A DNA stretch of 64,000 nt from Nocardia cerradoensis NBRC 101014 (GTDB lineage Bacteria; Actinomycetota; Actinomycetes; Mycobacteriales; Mycobacteriaceae). Position numbers and translations under genes: made by a program. The stretch covers positions 23,116 to 87,115 of the forward strand of contig NZ_BAFW01000387.1 of the NCBI RefSeq assembly GCF_000308535.1, read 5' to 3'. Under the pieces are notes generated by a model that saw only the letters and a program-made list of their open reading frames with translations, was not told where the DNA came from and searched no databases. Of this stretch, positions 43,016 to 51,314 are shown piece after piece. Each line of letters starts with the position of its first letter. Position 1 is the first letter of the stretch.

Positions 43016-44533
43016 TCAGATGCCCGGCGCCACCGGTGTCTCCTCCGGCTCCCGCGCGGCATGCCGCGGCAGGAACATCGCCGGAATGATGATCACCGCG
43101 GTGAGCCCGAACGCCACCCAGAACGCGAAGCCGAAGGAATCGGCGAGTAGTGGACCGACAACCGGCATGAGTCGGGGCGGGACGGAGCTGATCTGACCGG
43201 AACCGCCGCTGCCGGAAGGGATTCCGTGCTCGGTCAGCTGTCGGGAGAGGTGCTGCGTCAGCGCCGTCACCAGCAAGGCGCTGCCGAGCGACGCGCCGAC
43301 CTGCTGAATGGCCGAGAGCGTGGGTGCCGCGCGTGTCACGGCGTCCTTGCCCAGTTCCGTGTAGGCAGCCGAGATGGTCGGCATCATCACCGCACCGAGG
43401 CCCATACCGCGCACGAACAGGGCCACACAGAGCCAGACATAAGAGGTGTCGGTGCCCACGTGCGTGAACGGGAGGGTGCCGATGAGGCCGAGTACGACGC
43501 CGACGGGTACCACGTAGCCGGCGCCGATGCGGTCGGTGAGCCGGCCGCCGATCACCACCGCCACGATCGCGCCCAACCCCTGGGGTGCGAGCAGCAGGCC
43601 GGCATCGAGCGGGCCATGTCCGCGCACGGTCTGGTAATACAGCGGGAGCAGCAGCATGCCGCCGAACAATCCGATGGCGACGAGGAATACCGCGATGGTT
43701 CCGCTGGCGAAGAGCCGGTTGGTGAGCAGGCGGACGTCGACGATCGAGTCGGCTCCCTTGCGGAGGCTGTGCCAGGTGTAGAGGGCCAGGCCCGCGACGC
43801 CGCCGATGAGCCAGCCGAGCACACCCCACTCGGTGAATCCGCCGTGTGAACTGGCCTCGGAAAGGCCGTAGAGCAGGCACACGAGGCTACCGGAGAGCAG
43901 GACCAGCCCCAGCAGGTCGAGCCGGCCGTGCTCGGGCAGGGTGTCACCGTGCGGGAGCTTCCAGGCCGCGAGCGTGAGGGCGAGGGCGCCGACGGGGACG
44001 TTGACCAGGAAGATCCAGTGCCAGCTCGTGTACTGGACCAGCAGGCCGCCGATCACCGGGCCGAATACCGGTCCCAGCAGCATGGGGACACCGAGGATGG
44101 CCATGGCCCGCCCGAGGCGTTGCGGGCCCGCGGCCCGGGTGATGATCGCCTGCCCGGCGGGCAACAGCATGCCGCCGCCGAGTCCCTGCAGGATGCGGAA
44201 GGCGATCAGGCTGTCGATCGACCAGGCGGCCGCGCACAGAGCCGAGCCGGCCACGAACAGACTCACCGCGGTGAGCCAGACCGGTCTGGGCCCGAAACGA
44301 TCCATCGCCCACCCGGTCACCGGGATGACCAGCGCGACCGCCAGCAGATAACCGGTCACCACCCACTGGGTGGTGGACAGGGTCGCGCCGAGTTCGGTGC
44401 TCAAGGAGTTCAGGGCGACGTTCACGATGGTGGTGTCGAGAACCACCATGATCATGCCGGACACGACGACGAGTCCTGTGACGATGACGCTGCGGTCGAG
44501 CTTGCCCGACTGCTGCGCGGTGGTGGATGCCAT
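43016..44533 (-). CDS. MFS exporter, DHA2 (EmrB/QacA) family
   Basis: A 505-residue drug:proton antiporter with the 14-helix pattern of the DHA2 family: VVLDTTIVNVAL motif D in helix 1, YLLAVALVIPVTGWAMDRFGPRPVW as motif A, then GGMLLPAGQAIITRAAGPQRLGRAMAILGV (split) and the typical SWHWIFLVNVPVG loop. It is divergent from an NTF2-HxlR pair whose operator lies between, so it may be regulated by that HxlR protein. Substrate unknown. Confidence 0.88.
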   Translation of the reverse strand: MASTTAQQSGKLDRSVIVTGLVVVSGMIMVVLDTTIVNVALNSLSTELGATLSTTQWVVTGYLLAVALVIPVTGWAMDRFGPRPVWLTAVSLFVAGSALCAAAWSIDSLIAFRILQGLGGGMLLPAGQAIITRAAGPQRLGRAMAILGVPMLLGPVFGPVIGGLLVQYTSWHWIFLVNVPVGALALTLAAWKLPHGDTLPEHGRLDLLGLVLLSGSLVCLLYGLSEASSHGGFTEWGVLGWLIGGVAGLALYTWHSLRKGADSIVDVRLLTNRLFASGTIAVFLVAIGLFGGMLLLPLYYQTVRGHGPLDAGLLLAPQGLGAIVAVVIGGRLTDRIGAGYVVPVGVVLGLIGTLPFTHVGTDTSYVWLCVALFVRGMGLGAVMMPTISAAYTELGKDAVTRAAPTLSAIQQVGASLGSALLVTALTQHLSRQLTEHGIPSGSGGSGQISSVPPRLMPVVGPLLADSFGFAFWVAFGLTAVIIIPAMFLPRHAAREPEETPVAPGI

Positions 44534-44699
44534 ATCAGCTCCCTCGTTGAAGGTGCCAGGACTCGACCGGGCGACAACACCCTGCGACTACCCGTCGTGA
44601 GGCCGATCATCGCGACGCTGTCATTCCCCAGCGTGTCACGGACCTTGCCGCCGAGGGCGAGATCGGACGAGTCAGACGCGGCTGACGGAGGGGCCAGTG

Positions 44700-44718
44700 T
44701 GCCTCTAAAATAGAGGCA
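44700..44718. promoter_or_regulatory. Palindrome over -10 box and start codon of the NTF2-HxlR operon
   Basis: TGCCTCTA-AAA-TAGAGGCA is a perfect 8+3+8 palindrome ending on the first base of the ATG at 44718. TAAAAT (44706-44711) is a good -10 box with exactly six bases to the ATG, so the message is probably leaderless. The palindrome would let the downstream HxlR-type protein repress its own promoter and perhaps affect the divergent exporter. Confidence 0.7.
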
Positions 44719-45101
44719 TGATCGAAAGTCTCATACTGCGGGTGTGGCGATCGAAAGACTCGACGCCACTGCCGGCCTTGCTCGCCGAGGAAGCGACCTT
44801 CTCGAGCCCGGTCGCCGATTACCACGGCCGGGCGCGTGCGGCACATCTGCTGGCAACGATCGCGACGGTGCTCGACTCGGTACATCAGACCCGCCAGTGG
44901 ACCGACGGGCAGCAGCGGATATTCGCGTTCACCGCACGCTTCGCCGGTCAGGAGCTCGAAGGGGTGCTGCGGGAAGAGCTCTCCGAGACCGGCAGCCTGA
45001 CCCACGTGACATTGTTCCTGCGGCCGTATCGGGTGTTGCGCGCGGCCATCGCGGAAATGGCACGACGACTGGAAGCTTCGCCCCCGCCGCAGGCGGCCTG
45101 A
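44718..45101 (+). CDS. NTF2/SnoaL-like protein
   Basis: A 127-residue NTF2-like domain: LRVWRSKDSTPLPALLAEEATFSSPVADYHGRAR, then IFAFTARFAGQELEGVLREELSE and THVTLFLRPY, the SnoaL sheet pattern. It precedes an HxlR regulator by two bases and starts directly at the leaderless promoter. No catalytic assignment is possible. Confidence 0.7.
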   Translation: MIESLILRVWRSKDSTPLPALLAEEATFSSPVADYHGRARAAHLLATIATVLDSVHQTRQWTDGQQRIFAFTARFAGQELEGVLREELSETGSLTHVTLFLRPYRVLRAAIAEMARRLEASPPPQAA

Positions 45102-45103
45102 TC

Positions 45104-45439
45104 ATGGCGCCCGAAACGCCACGCCCGGGGCGTCCGGTGCGCGGATCGGCCACCGGACGCCCGATCATGGCCCTGTTCGATCTGCTCGGGCGCCGTTGGA
45201 TACTGCGGGTGATCTGGGAACTCGATCAGGCCCCGGGCCCGCTCACCTTCCGCGAGCTGCGCACCGCATGCGGCGACATCTCCTCGAGCGTGCTGACCCG
45301 GCGGCTGGCCGAACTCACCGAGGCGCGCCTCATCGAGCGCGAGGAGGGGTACCGGCTGACCCGCGCGGGGCGCACACTCGTCGAGCGGCTCGCGCCTCTG
45401 ACGCACTGGGCGGCGGAGTGGCGCAACGATATCGGATGA
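45104..45439 (+). CDS. HxlR-family transcriptional regulator
   Basis: The 111-residue winged-helix protein has the HxlR order: IMALFDLLGRRWILRVIWEL (helix 1), PLTFRELRTACGDISSSVLTRRLAELTEARLIEREEGYRLTRAGRTL split across helices 2-3 and the wing. It starts two bases after the NTF2 stop. It is the likely binder of the palindrome at 44700-44718. No metal-sensing cysteine pattern stands out. Confidence 0.85.
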   Translation: MAPETPRPGRPVRGSATGRPIMALFDLLGRRWILRVIWELDQAPGPLTFRELRTACGDISSSVLTRRLAELTEARLIEREEGYRLTRAGRTLVERLAPLTHWAAEWRNDIG

Positions 45440-45478
45440 GTCGCCGCCCGGCTGCCGAGAGCGGAGGAACCCGCGGCG

Positions 45479-45889
45479 TCAAATGTGGTGGTGGCCGGAG
45501 AGGCGTTCGTGGTCGATTTCGGCGTCGCGTTCGCGGTCGCGCTCATGGTCGGATTGGGCGTTCACGTTCCATGAGATCGGGTGTGCGCCGGGGCCGCAGT
45601 CCTGACTCGACCGGATGGTCGATTCGGGGCGGATCCGTACCTCCTGGACGAGCGGACGGAGGTCGCTGCACATGACGAAGATTCCGGCGGTTGCCGGGCC
45701 CACATCGGTATTCGTACATTCGATCTCGACGCGGCTGTCGACCGGAACCGATGAACAGAACGCCTCACGGGGCCGCAGCGCCTGAGCAGATCCCGCGCCG
45801 ACGGTTGTCGACACCGTCACGGCCGCGAGACCGGATATTACCGCGCCCACGATCGATAGCCGGCGGGCACTTCTCTTGGGGATGGACAC
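45479..45889 (-). CDS. Secreted protein of unknown function
   Basis: The 136-residue product starts at GTG 45889 with a typical signal sequence (KRSARR followed by a hydrophobic IVGAVISGLAAVTVSTTVGAGSAQA split over 26 residues, ending at an Ala-x-Ala site). The mature part has four cysteines spaced as two likely pairs (CSS, CTN, CSD, DCGP) and ends in a charged, His-rich tail. No family was recognised. The upstream in-frame ATG at 45979 would give a longer, less signal-like start. Confidence 0.6.
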   Translation of the reverse strand: MSIPKRSARRLSIVGAVISGLAAVTVSTTVGAGSAQALRPREAFCSSVPVDSRVEIECTNTDVGPATAGIFVMCSDLRPLVQEVRIRPESTIRSSQDCGPGAHPISWNVNAQSDHERDRERDAEIDHERLSGHHHI

Positions 45890-46116
45890 CGAGCATCTCA
45901 CTTTCACTGCACTGCAGAACAATTCCCGAAAGCGTATGCACACCGGGACATATTTCCCAATGGAAGGAATTCTCGACACCGTCGACCGCCTCGGACGGCA
46001 TGCTTGTCACGCCTCGACGAGGTCGTCGCTATCGTGAACGACAAGTGTGCTGTTCAGCCGCAACCTGACCGGCGTGGCTCGATCGCTTCGGGGATGGAAA
46101 GGCGCGGTATCGGAGC

Positions 46117-46545
46117 ATGGCTGAGGATCTGACCGTGACCGGGATGCTGGTGATACCCGCATCCGAGTTGCGCGAGCGGTTCTCACGATCGTCCGGTCCC
46201 GGAGGCCAGCACGTCAACACCACCGACAGCCGGGTGGAGCTGTCTTTCGACCTCGCCAACTCGCCCTCGGTGCCGGAGTGGCTGCGCACCCGGATGCTCG
46301 ACCGCCTGGCCTCCCGGCTGGTCAACGGGGTGCTGACAGTCGCCGCATCCGAGGAGCGCGCGCAGCTGCAGAACCGCGCGACCGCCCGCGACCGCCTGGC
46401 CTCGATACTGCGTGACGCCGCTGCCGCCCCGCCACCCGTTCGCCGCGCCACCAAGCCGTCGCGCGGTGCCAAGGAACGCCGCATCGCCGCGAAGAAGCGT
46501 CGCGGCATCACCAAACGCAACCGGCGAATCTCCCCGGACGACTAG
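46117..46545 (+). CDS. arfB: Peptidyl-tRNA hydrolase ArfB (YaeJ-type ribosome rescue)
   Basis: The 142-residue protein has the GGQ release-factor loop in SSGPGGQHVNTTDSR (near residue 27), the ELRERFSRSSG domain before it and a Lys/Arg-rich C-terminal tail (GAKERRIAAKKRRGITKRNRR, split) that inserts into the mRNA channel. It hydrolyses peptidyl-tRNA on stalled ribosomes. The CGGAGC before ATG supports the start. Confidence 0.92.
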   Translation: MAEDLTVTGMLVIPASELRERFSRSSGPGGQHVNTTDSRVELSFDLANSPSVPEWLRTRMLDRLASRLVNGVLTVAASEERAQLQNRATARDRLASILRDAAAAPPPVRRATKPSRGAKERRIAAKKRRGITKRNRRISPDD

Positions 46546-46620
46546 CGCCGCGTCGGAAAAAGCCGGGATTCTTGCTCAGCTTCGCACGAAAAGTTCATCG
46601 CATCCGCCTCAATCATTGCC

Positions 46621-47274
46621 CTATGTCGAGCCGGATACCGCATCGAGCAGTCGCGCGCGCTCTCTGTCGGACGCCTCCGTTCCGGACACCGGCTCCGCGA
46701 GCACACACAGCAGCAGCGCCACGCCTACCGCTCCCGGGTCGGGGTGGCCGACGGCGCGCTCGCCGAGGTAACTGGCGCGACCGCGGCGTGCCCGCAGGGC
46801 CGCGGTGGACAGCGCTCCATCCACTGCGGCGCTCACCATGGCGCCGACATCGCCGGCATGGAGCGCCTCGACGGCCGGAGCGAGCGCGTCGACCATGGTG
46901 CGGTCGCCGACTTCCGCCTCGCCGACGCGCTGGATGGCGGCCAGACCATCGCTGATGCCGGCTTGGAGGGCGTCGATGTAGGAATCCGACCGTGCCGCCC
47001 GAGTGTCGAGTGATTGGAACAGCAGGCCGAACAGTGGGCCGCTCGTGCCGCCGACCTCGTCGAGGAAGACCGCCCGCAACGTATCCCACGGGGCGGGGGA
47101 GTCCGGTGCGGCAAGGCGGCCGGCGACCTCGGAGAGCCCTTCGCGCAGATTGACGCCGAAATCTCCGTCACCAGTGATCTCGTCCAACTTCGTCAGTGCG
47201 GGCTCGGCCGCGAAGAACACCTCCTGCAGGCGGGGAACGGTGCTGTCGAGCGTCGTCATCGCCTCGCTGCTCAT
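46621..47274 (-). CDS. dhaL: Dihydroxyacetone kinase DhaL-type nucleotide-binding subunit
   Basis: The 217-residue all-helical protein has the DhaL motifs: LDEITGDGDFGVNLREG with the magnesium-binding aspartates (near residue 30), GGTSGPLFGLLF, and DGALSTAALRARRGRASYLGERA. The last part corresponds to ADP/ATP contacts. GDGDFG has Phe where most DhaL have His. Its start overlaps dhaK by four bases. In ATP-dependent kinases DhaK and DhaL are often fused; here they are split, as in PTS-type systems, yet no DhaM gene is seen nearby. Confidence 0.88.
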   Translation of the reverse strand: MSSEAMTTLDSTVPRLQEVFFAAEPALTKLDEITGDGDFGVNLREGLSEVAGRLAAPDSPAPWDTLRAVFLDEVGGTSGPLFGLLFQSLDTRAARSDSYIDALQAGISDGLAAIQRVGEAEVGDRTMVDALAPAVEALHAGDVGAMVSAAVDGALSTAALRARRGRASYLGERAVGHPDPGAVGVALLLCVLAEPVSGTEASDRERARLLDAVSGST

Positions 47275-48275
47275 CGGGTGGCCTCCTTCCAGGCGGGTGC
47301 GCCGGTCGGTGCATGCCAGAGATCGATCCAGCCGTCGGCGAGTTGGGTGAGGGTGATCGAAAATCCGCTCATATCCAGTGCGGCAACGAATGTGCCGACT
47401 TGGACCGCCGCGATGTCGCGGCCTCGGTCGCCGAGCGCGCGCGCCGCGAGTTCGAGGACCGTGCAGAGCTCGAGTTCCGTCGTCGCGCCGAGCCCATTGA
47501 TCAACAGTAACAACGGTTTTCGATCATCTCCGGGCAGCGATGTGAGGATATCGGTGAGCATCCGGTCGACAAGTTCCGCGAGCGGTGGCCTGGTGATCGC
47601 GGTCGCGGCGCGTTCGCCGTGAATTCCCACCCCGTATTCGAGCTGATCGGGTTCGAGTTCGAAGGCCCGCGCCCCGGTATTCGGTGACGTCAGCGCCTCG
47701 GTGGCCACCGCGATACTGCGACTGTGCCCGGCCACCTCGCGGCCGAGCGCCGCCAGCGAGGTGAGGGTGTCACCGCGGTCCGCGGCGGCGCCGAGGATCT
47801 TTTCCACGACGATCGTCGCGGCCGTCCCGCGCCGTCCGGTCGCCGTCTCGTCGGATTCGGTGGCCACGTCGTCGTCGACGAGTACCCGCTCGACGTCGAT
47901 GCCATCGGCAGCGAGTCGTTCCGCGGCGATGCCGAAATTGATCTTGTCTCCGGTGTAGTTCTTGACGATGTGCAGCACCCCACCGTCCCGGGCGACGGCC
48001 TTGCTCGCCTCGTAGACCTGCCGATTGTGCGGTGAGGCGAAGACCTTTCCCGGCACGGCAGCGTCGAGCATTCCCATGCCGACGAATCCGACGTGCATCG
48101 GCTCGTGGCCGGAACCGCCGCCGGAGACGAGGGCGACCCGCCGTGTCGGCGCACCGCGATCGTGGTGCACGAACAGTGGGTCGGTAGTCAGCCGGACCCA
48201 CGGGTGTCGGCGCACGAAGCCTTGCAGTGACACCTCGGGACCCTGGCCTGGTTCGAGCAAGAACAGTGCCGGCAC
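47271..48275 (-). CDS. dhaK: Dihydroxyacetone kinase DhaK-type substrate-binding subunit
   Basis: The 334-residue protein has the DhaK hallmarks: VALVSGGGSGHEPMHVGFVG near residue 50, KNYTGDKINFG near 105 and GVGIHGER around 219, whose His is the residue that covalently binds the carbonyl of the substrate. Substrates of this family include dihydroxyacetone, D-erythrulose and related C3-C4 ketoses. A GTG at 48275 is used; a GTG at about codon 15 (before SLQGFV) is an alternative. Confidence 0.9.
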   Translation of the reverse strand: MPALFLLEPGQGPEVSLQGFVRRHPWVRLTTDPLFVHHDRGAPTRRVALVSGGGSGHEPMHVGFVGMGMLDAAVPGKVFASPHNRQVYEASKAVARDGGVLHIVKNYTGDKINFGIAAERLAADGIDVERVLVDDDVATESDETATGRRGTAATIVVEKILGAAADRGDTLTSLAALGREVAGHSRSIAVATEALTSPNTGARAFELEPDQLEYGVGIHGERAATAITRPPLAELVDRMLTDILTSLPGDDRKPLLLLINGLGATTELELCTVLELAARALGDRGRDIAAVQVGTFVAALDMSGFSITLTQLADGWIDLWHAPTGAPAWKEATR

Positions 48276-48428
48276 AGATATCCTCCTCGTCGATCGACTG
48301 CGTGATGTCCAGTATCACGGAGCCGGGGCGCTGCCTCGGCGTGGATTCCCGATCTTGGTGGGCCACAGGTTGTTCCGCTTCGCGGAGAGCGGAATCTGCG
48401 ATGATGTTCGCCGATTACAGTGTTGCCC

Positions 48429-49193
48429 ATGACAATCGAATACGTCCGATACCGGATCGCCGAGCCCGACGCGGCCGAATTCGAGGCCGCTTACGGTCGT
48501 GCCGCACGGTCGCTGGCGGCGGCCCCACAATGTGTCGACTACGAGTTGTCACGATGCGTCGACGAACCCGAGTGCTACGTCCTGCGCATCTCCTGGACCT
48601 CCGCCGAGGACCATATCCAGGGATTCCGCGGCGGTGAGCATTTCGCGGCATTCTTCGCCGAGATCGAACCGTATGTGCAGCGTATCGAGGAGATGCGCCA
48701 TTACGAACGCACCGCTGTCCGAGGTTCCGGGTCCTCGGTGCCGAGCATGTACGACTGGCTCGGTGGTACCGAGGCGCTGGAGCGGCTCACGAAGGTCTTC
48801 TACACCCATGTCCTGGCCGACGACCTGATCGGGCCGTTGTTCGCCGGAATGGACCCGGGCCATCCGCACTATGTGGCCATGTGGCTCGCCGAGGTATTCG
48901 GTGGTCCCTCCCGCTACACCGGCGAGCGCGGCGGTTACGACCACATGCTGGCTCACCATCTGGGCAAAGCCATCTCCGAGCCGCAGCGCCGGCGCTGGGT
49001 GTCGCTGCTGCTGGATGCCGCCGATGAGGCCGGCCTGCCCGCTGACCCGGAGTTCCGGGCCGCGTTCGTCGGCTACATCGAATGGGGCACCCGCATCGCG
49101 CTGGGCAACTCACAGCCCGACGCCGACCCGCCGCGGCATCTCCCGGTACCCCACTGGGGCTGGGGTGTGGCTCCGCCGTATACCCCCGCCTGA
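48429..49193 (+). CDS. Fusion of ABM domain and group II truncated haemoglobin
   Basis: The 254-residue protein has an N-terminal ABM dimeric barrel (YVRYRIAEPDAAEFEAAYG... VLRISWTSAEDHIQGFR) up to about residue 95, a short linker, then a group II truncated globin (MYDWLGGTEALERLTKVFYTHVLADDLIGPLF... YDHMLAHHLGKAISEPQRRRWVSLLLDA). Candidate haem-ligand His is in the HHLG helix, Tyr at FYTH and Trp at RRRWV. Such chimeras have been reported in actinobacteria, with a role in oxygen or redox chemistry not settled. No signal peptide. Confidence 0.85.
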   Translation: MTIEYVRYRIAEPDAAEFEAAYGRAARSLAAAPQCVDYELSRCVDEPECYVLRISWTSAEDHIQGFRGGEHFAAFFAEIEPYVQRIEEMRHYERTAVRGSGSSVPSMYDWLGGTEALERLTKVFYTHVLADDLIGPLFAGMDPGHPHYVAMWLAEVFGGPSRYTGERGGYDHMLAHHLGKAISEPQRRRWVSLLLDAADEAGLPADPEFRAAFVGYIEWGTRIALGNSQPDADPPRHLPVPHWGWGVAPPYTPA

Positions 49194-49234
49194 GCGTGAC
49201 CCGCTCCCCGCTCGGCGCCGGGAGCCGGTGACGA

Positions 49235-49921
49235 TCAGTGTTCGGCGGCGGTAGCGGCCTGCCGTTCGGAGAGCAGCCCGGCCAGGGTCAGCGTGAGGGT
49301 TCGGGTGACGATGTCGGAGAAAGTCACGTGCAGTTCCGCGACCGTGGGGTCGGCGTCGTAAGCGGCTTGCAATGCCTCGGTCGGGGTGCTGTGTGGCCAT
49401 GCCGCGGCGACGGCAAGGATTGTGGTCGAAGCGAATTGGAAGCCGTCGTCGGCTGTCAACTCCGGTAGGACGGTCGTCACGATCTGGGCGATCTGGTTCA
49501 CCATGTCATGCATGGACCGCTTGTGACGCAGCACCACCTCGGTCGAGACGTTGCGCTCGAGCACCGCGGCCTGGGCGCTGATGAGGTCGCACAGCACCGG
49601 TCTCGCCTGCACCGTCGTGGTCACCGCCGCAACCAGGCGGCCGGAACGCCCTCGGAAGGGACCCTCCGCCGAGCGGGGAGTCGATCTGTCGAGGTCGGCC
49701 AGCCATGCTCTCGCCTCGGTGTCGAGCAGTTCCAGCAGGATCGCTTCGCGTGATTCGTAGTAGCGCAACACATTCGACTTCGCCAGCCCGACCCGGCGAC
49801 TGAGTTCGTTCAAGCTCACCGCCGCGACCGGCATCTCGGCGAGCATTCCCGCGGCAGTGTCGAGTAGCACCTGCCGACGATGTTCACGCTGCTCCTCGGT
49901 GCGTGCCCTCTGAAAGTCCAC
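49235..49921 (-). CDS. TetR-family transcriptional regulator
   Basis: The 228-residue protein has a TetR DNA-binding domain at residues 12-60: QVLLDTAAGMLAEM, LNELSRRVGLAKSNVLRYYESREAILLEL split across the turn and recognition helix. The GTG start is at 49921. It is divergent from an SDR; three copies of an ACAGACC-type motif lie between and are its likely operators. Confidence 0.85.
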   Translation of the reverse strand: MDFQRARTEEQREHRRQVLLDTAAGMLAEMPVAAVSLNELSRRVGLAKSNVLRYYESREAILLELLDTEARAWLADLDRSTPRSAEGPFRGRSGRLVAAVTTTVQARPVLCDLISAQAAVLERNVSTEVVLRHKRSMHDMVNQIAQIVTTVLPELTADDGFQFASTTILAVAAAWPHSTPTEALQAAYDADPTVAELHVTFSDIVTRTLTLTLAGLLSERQAATAAEH

Positions 49922-49932
49922 CCCGTCAGATT

Positions 49933-50006
49933 ACAGACCACCCGTCTGTTGTTTAAGAGACCGATGGTATGTTAGCGTTCGAGCCGTAACAGACCATCGG
50001 TCTCTT
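49933..50006. promoter_or_regulatory. Triple operator between TetR and SDR genes
   Basis: Three related sites lie in 74 bases: ACAGACCACCCGTCTGT (49933-49949), its inverted relative AGAGACCGATGGTATGT (49957-49973) and ACAGACCATCGGTCTCT (49990-50006). The last two also form a perfect 14-base inverted repeat, AAGAGACCGATGGT (49955-49968) against ACCATCGGTCTCTT (49993-50006). These sit in the divergent promoter of the TetR and SDR genes and are inferred to be repressor sites. Confidence 0.72.
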
Positions 50007-50033
50007 CTCTGATTCGAACCTTCAGGAGTTCCC

Positions 50034-50972
50034 ATGTCCTCGCTGATCCGCACACCTTTCAACGCCCGGACCACCGCCGCCGAGGTTCTCGACGGCGTCG
50101 ACCTCACCGGTAAACGGGCGGTCGTCACCGGCGCCTCTTCGGGCATCGGGGTGGAGACCGCCCGAGCACTCGCGGGAGCAGGTGCCACGGTCACCTTGGC
50201 TGTGCGCGACATCGTCAAGGGCGCCGAGGTCGCGGCCGACATCTCCGAAACCACGGGGAACGGCCGCATCGATGTGGCGCCGATCGAACTGGCCGACCCC
50301 GCCAGCGTCGATGCCTTCGTCCACGCCTGGAGCGGGCCGTTGCACATCCTGGTCGACAACGCCGGGATCATGGCCATCCCCGAGCGAACTCTCACCTCGT
50401 ACGGCCAGGAACTCCACTTCGCCACCAACCATCTCGGCCACTTCCGCCTGGCCGTCGGCCTCCACGACGCGCTGGCCGCGGCCGACGGCGCCCGGATCGT
50501 CTCGGTCAGCTCCGCCGGAAATCTCGTATCACCGGTGAACTTCGACGACCTGAACTACAGCTTCATTCCCTACGACGGCCTCAGCGCCTACGGCCAGTCC
50601 AAGACCGCCAACGTCCTTTTCGCGGTGGGAGTCGGGCAGCGCTGGTCCGACGACGGCATCACCGCCAACGCCCTGATGCCCGGTGCCATCAACACTCGTC
50701 TCACCCGACACTTGGGCCCCGCCTGGTTCGAGAGCCAGGAGGGCGCCATGCCGATGCAGCCCAAAACTCCGGAGCAGGGTGCGGCGACCTCGGCTCTGCT
50801 CGCCGGCTCCCCGCTCGTCGAGGGCGTCACCGGCCGGTACTTCGAAGACGTGAACGAGGCAGAAACCGTCACCGAACGAGGTGACGGAGGCTCCGGCGTC
50901 GCCGCCTACGCGCTCGATCCGGCCAACGCCGAACGCCTCTGGGACACCTCGCTGCGCCTCATTCGCTCCTGA
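50034..50972 (+). CDS. Short-chain dehydrogenase, retinol-dehydrogenase/WWOX type
   Basis: The 312-residue SDR has TGASSGIG near residue 32, DNAGIMAIPE near 104, Ser in VSSAGN and YGQSKTAN. The subfamily (C32-like) is longer than classical SDRs and reads LHFATNHLGHFRL before the catalytic Ser. Its substrate may be a ketone or aldehyde detoxified under TetR control. A strong AGGAG precedes the ATG. Confidence 0.85.
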   Translation: MSSLIRTPFNARTTAAEVLDGVDLTGKRAVVTGASSGIGVETARALAGAGATVTLAVRDIVKGAEVAADISETTGNGRIDVAPIELADPASVDAFVHAWSGPLHILVDNAGIMAIPERTLTSYGQELHFATNHLGHFRLAVGLHDALAAADGARIVSVSSAGNLVSPVNFDDLNYSFIPYDGLSAYGQSKTANVLFAVGVGQRWSDDGITANALMPGAINTRLTRHLGPAWFESQEGAMPMQPKTPEQGAATSALLAGSPLVEGVTGRYFEDVNEAETVTERGDGGSGVAAYALDPANAERLWDTSLRLIRS

Positions 50973-51314
50973 CCGGTGGGGCCTTCGGTCATGTTCCCGA
51001 CTCCGGTTGTGGCCCTCTCGCGCCCCCCCAATTCGCCTACGGGACATAGGTGTTCGTGGAATGTTCCTCTGCCGGGTCTGTGCGAGGCGCGGGGCTTTTC
51101 CGGATGTGCGGGCCGCTGGAGCAAGCGATGGCACGTTCTGTGCGAGCGCGGCCTACTGGCACGACTTCGCCCGCCGGCAACCACCGCCTCCCACACCCCA
51201 ACAGCGCGTGGAAGTCGAGCGCCCGGCTCGCACGCGCCCGTCCTCCGAAATGCTTGCGGCACCGGCTTATTCGACGGTGCAGGGCACGATGGCGCGGCGC
51301 CCGGGCACCGATCC
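50973..51314. other. Intergenic stretch with a gene remnant
   Basis: About 340 bases lie between the SDR and the leftward beta-propeller gene. The only recognisable content is the short remnant at 51145-51200. The rest shows no gene with family resemblance or a good ribosome site. Confidence 0.5.
51145..51200 (+). pseudogene. 3' remnant of a paralogue of the 56850-57383 gene
   Basis: The codons here read AAYWHDFARRQ followed by a proline run, matching the end of the gene at 56850-57383 (AAYWHDYARRQ, then PSP) at both the protein and DNA level. The rest of the reading frame upstream is unlike that gene, and downstream nucleotides share further short blocks. It looks like a truncated duplicate. 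Confidence 0.55.
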
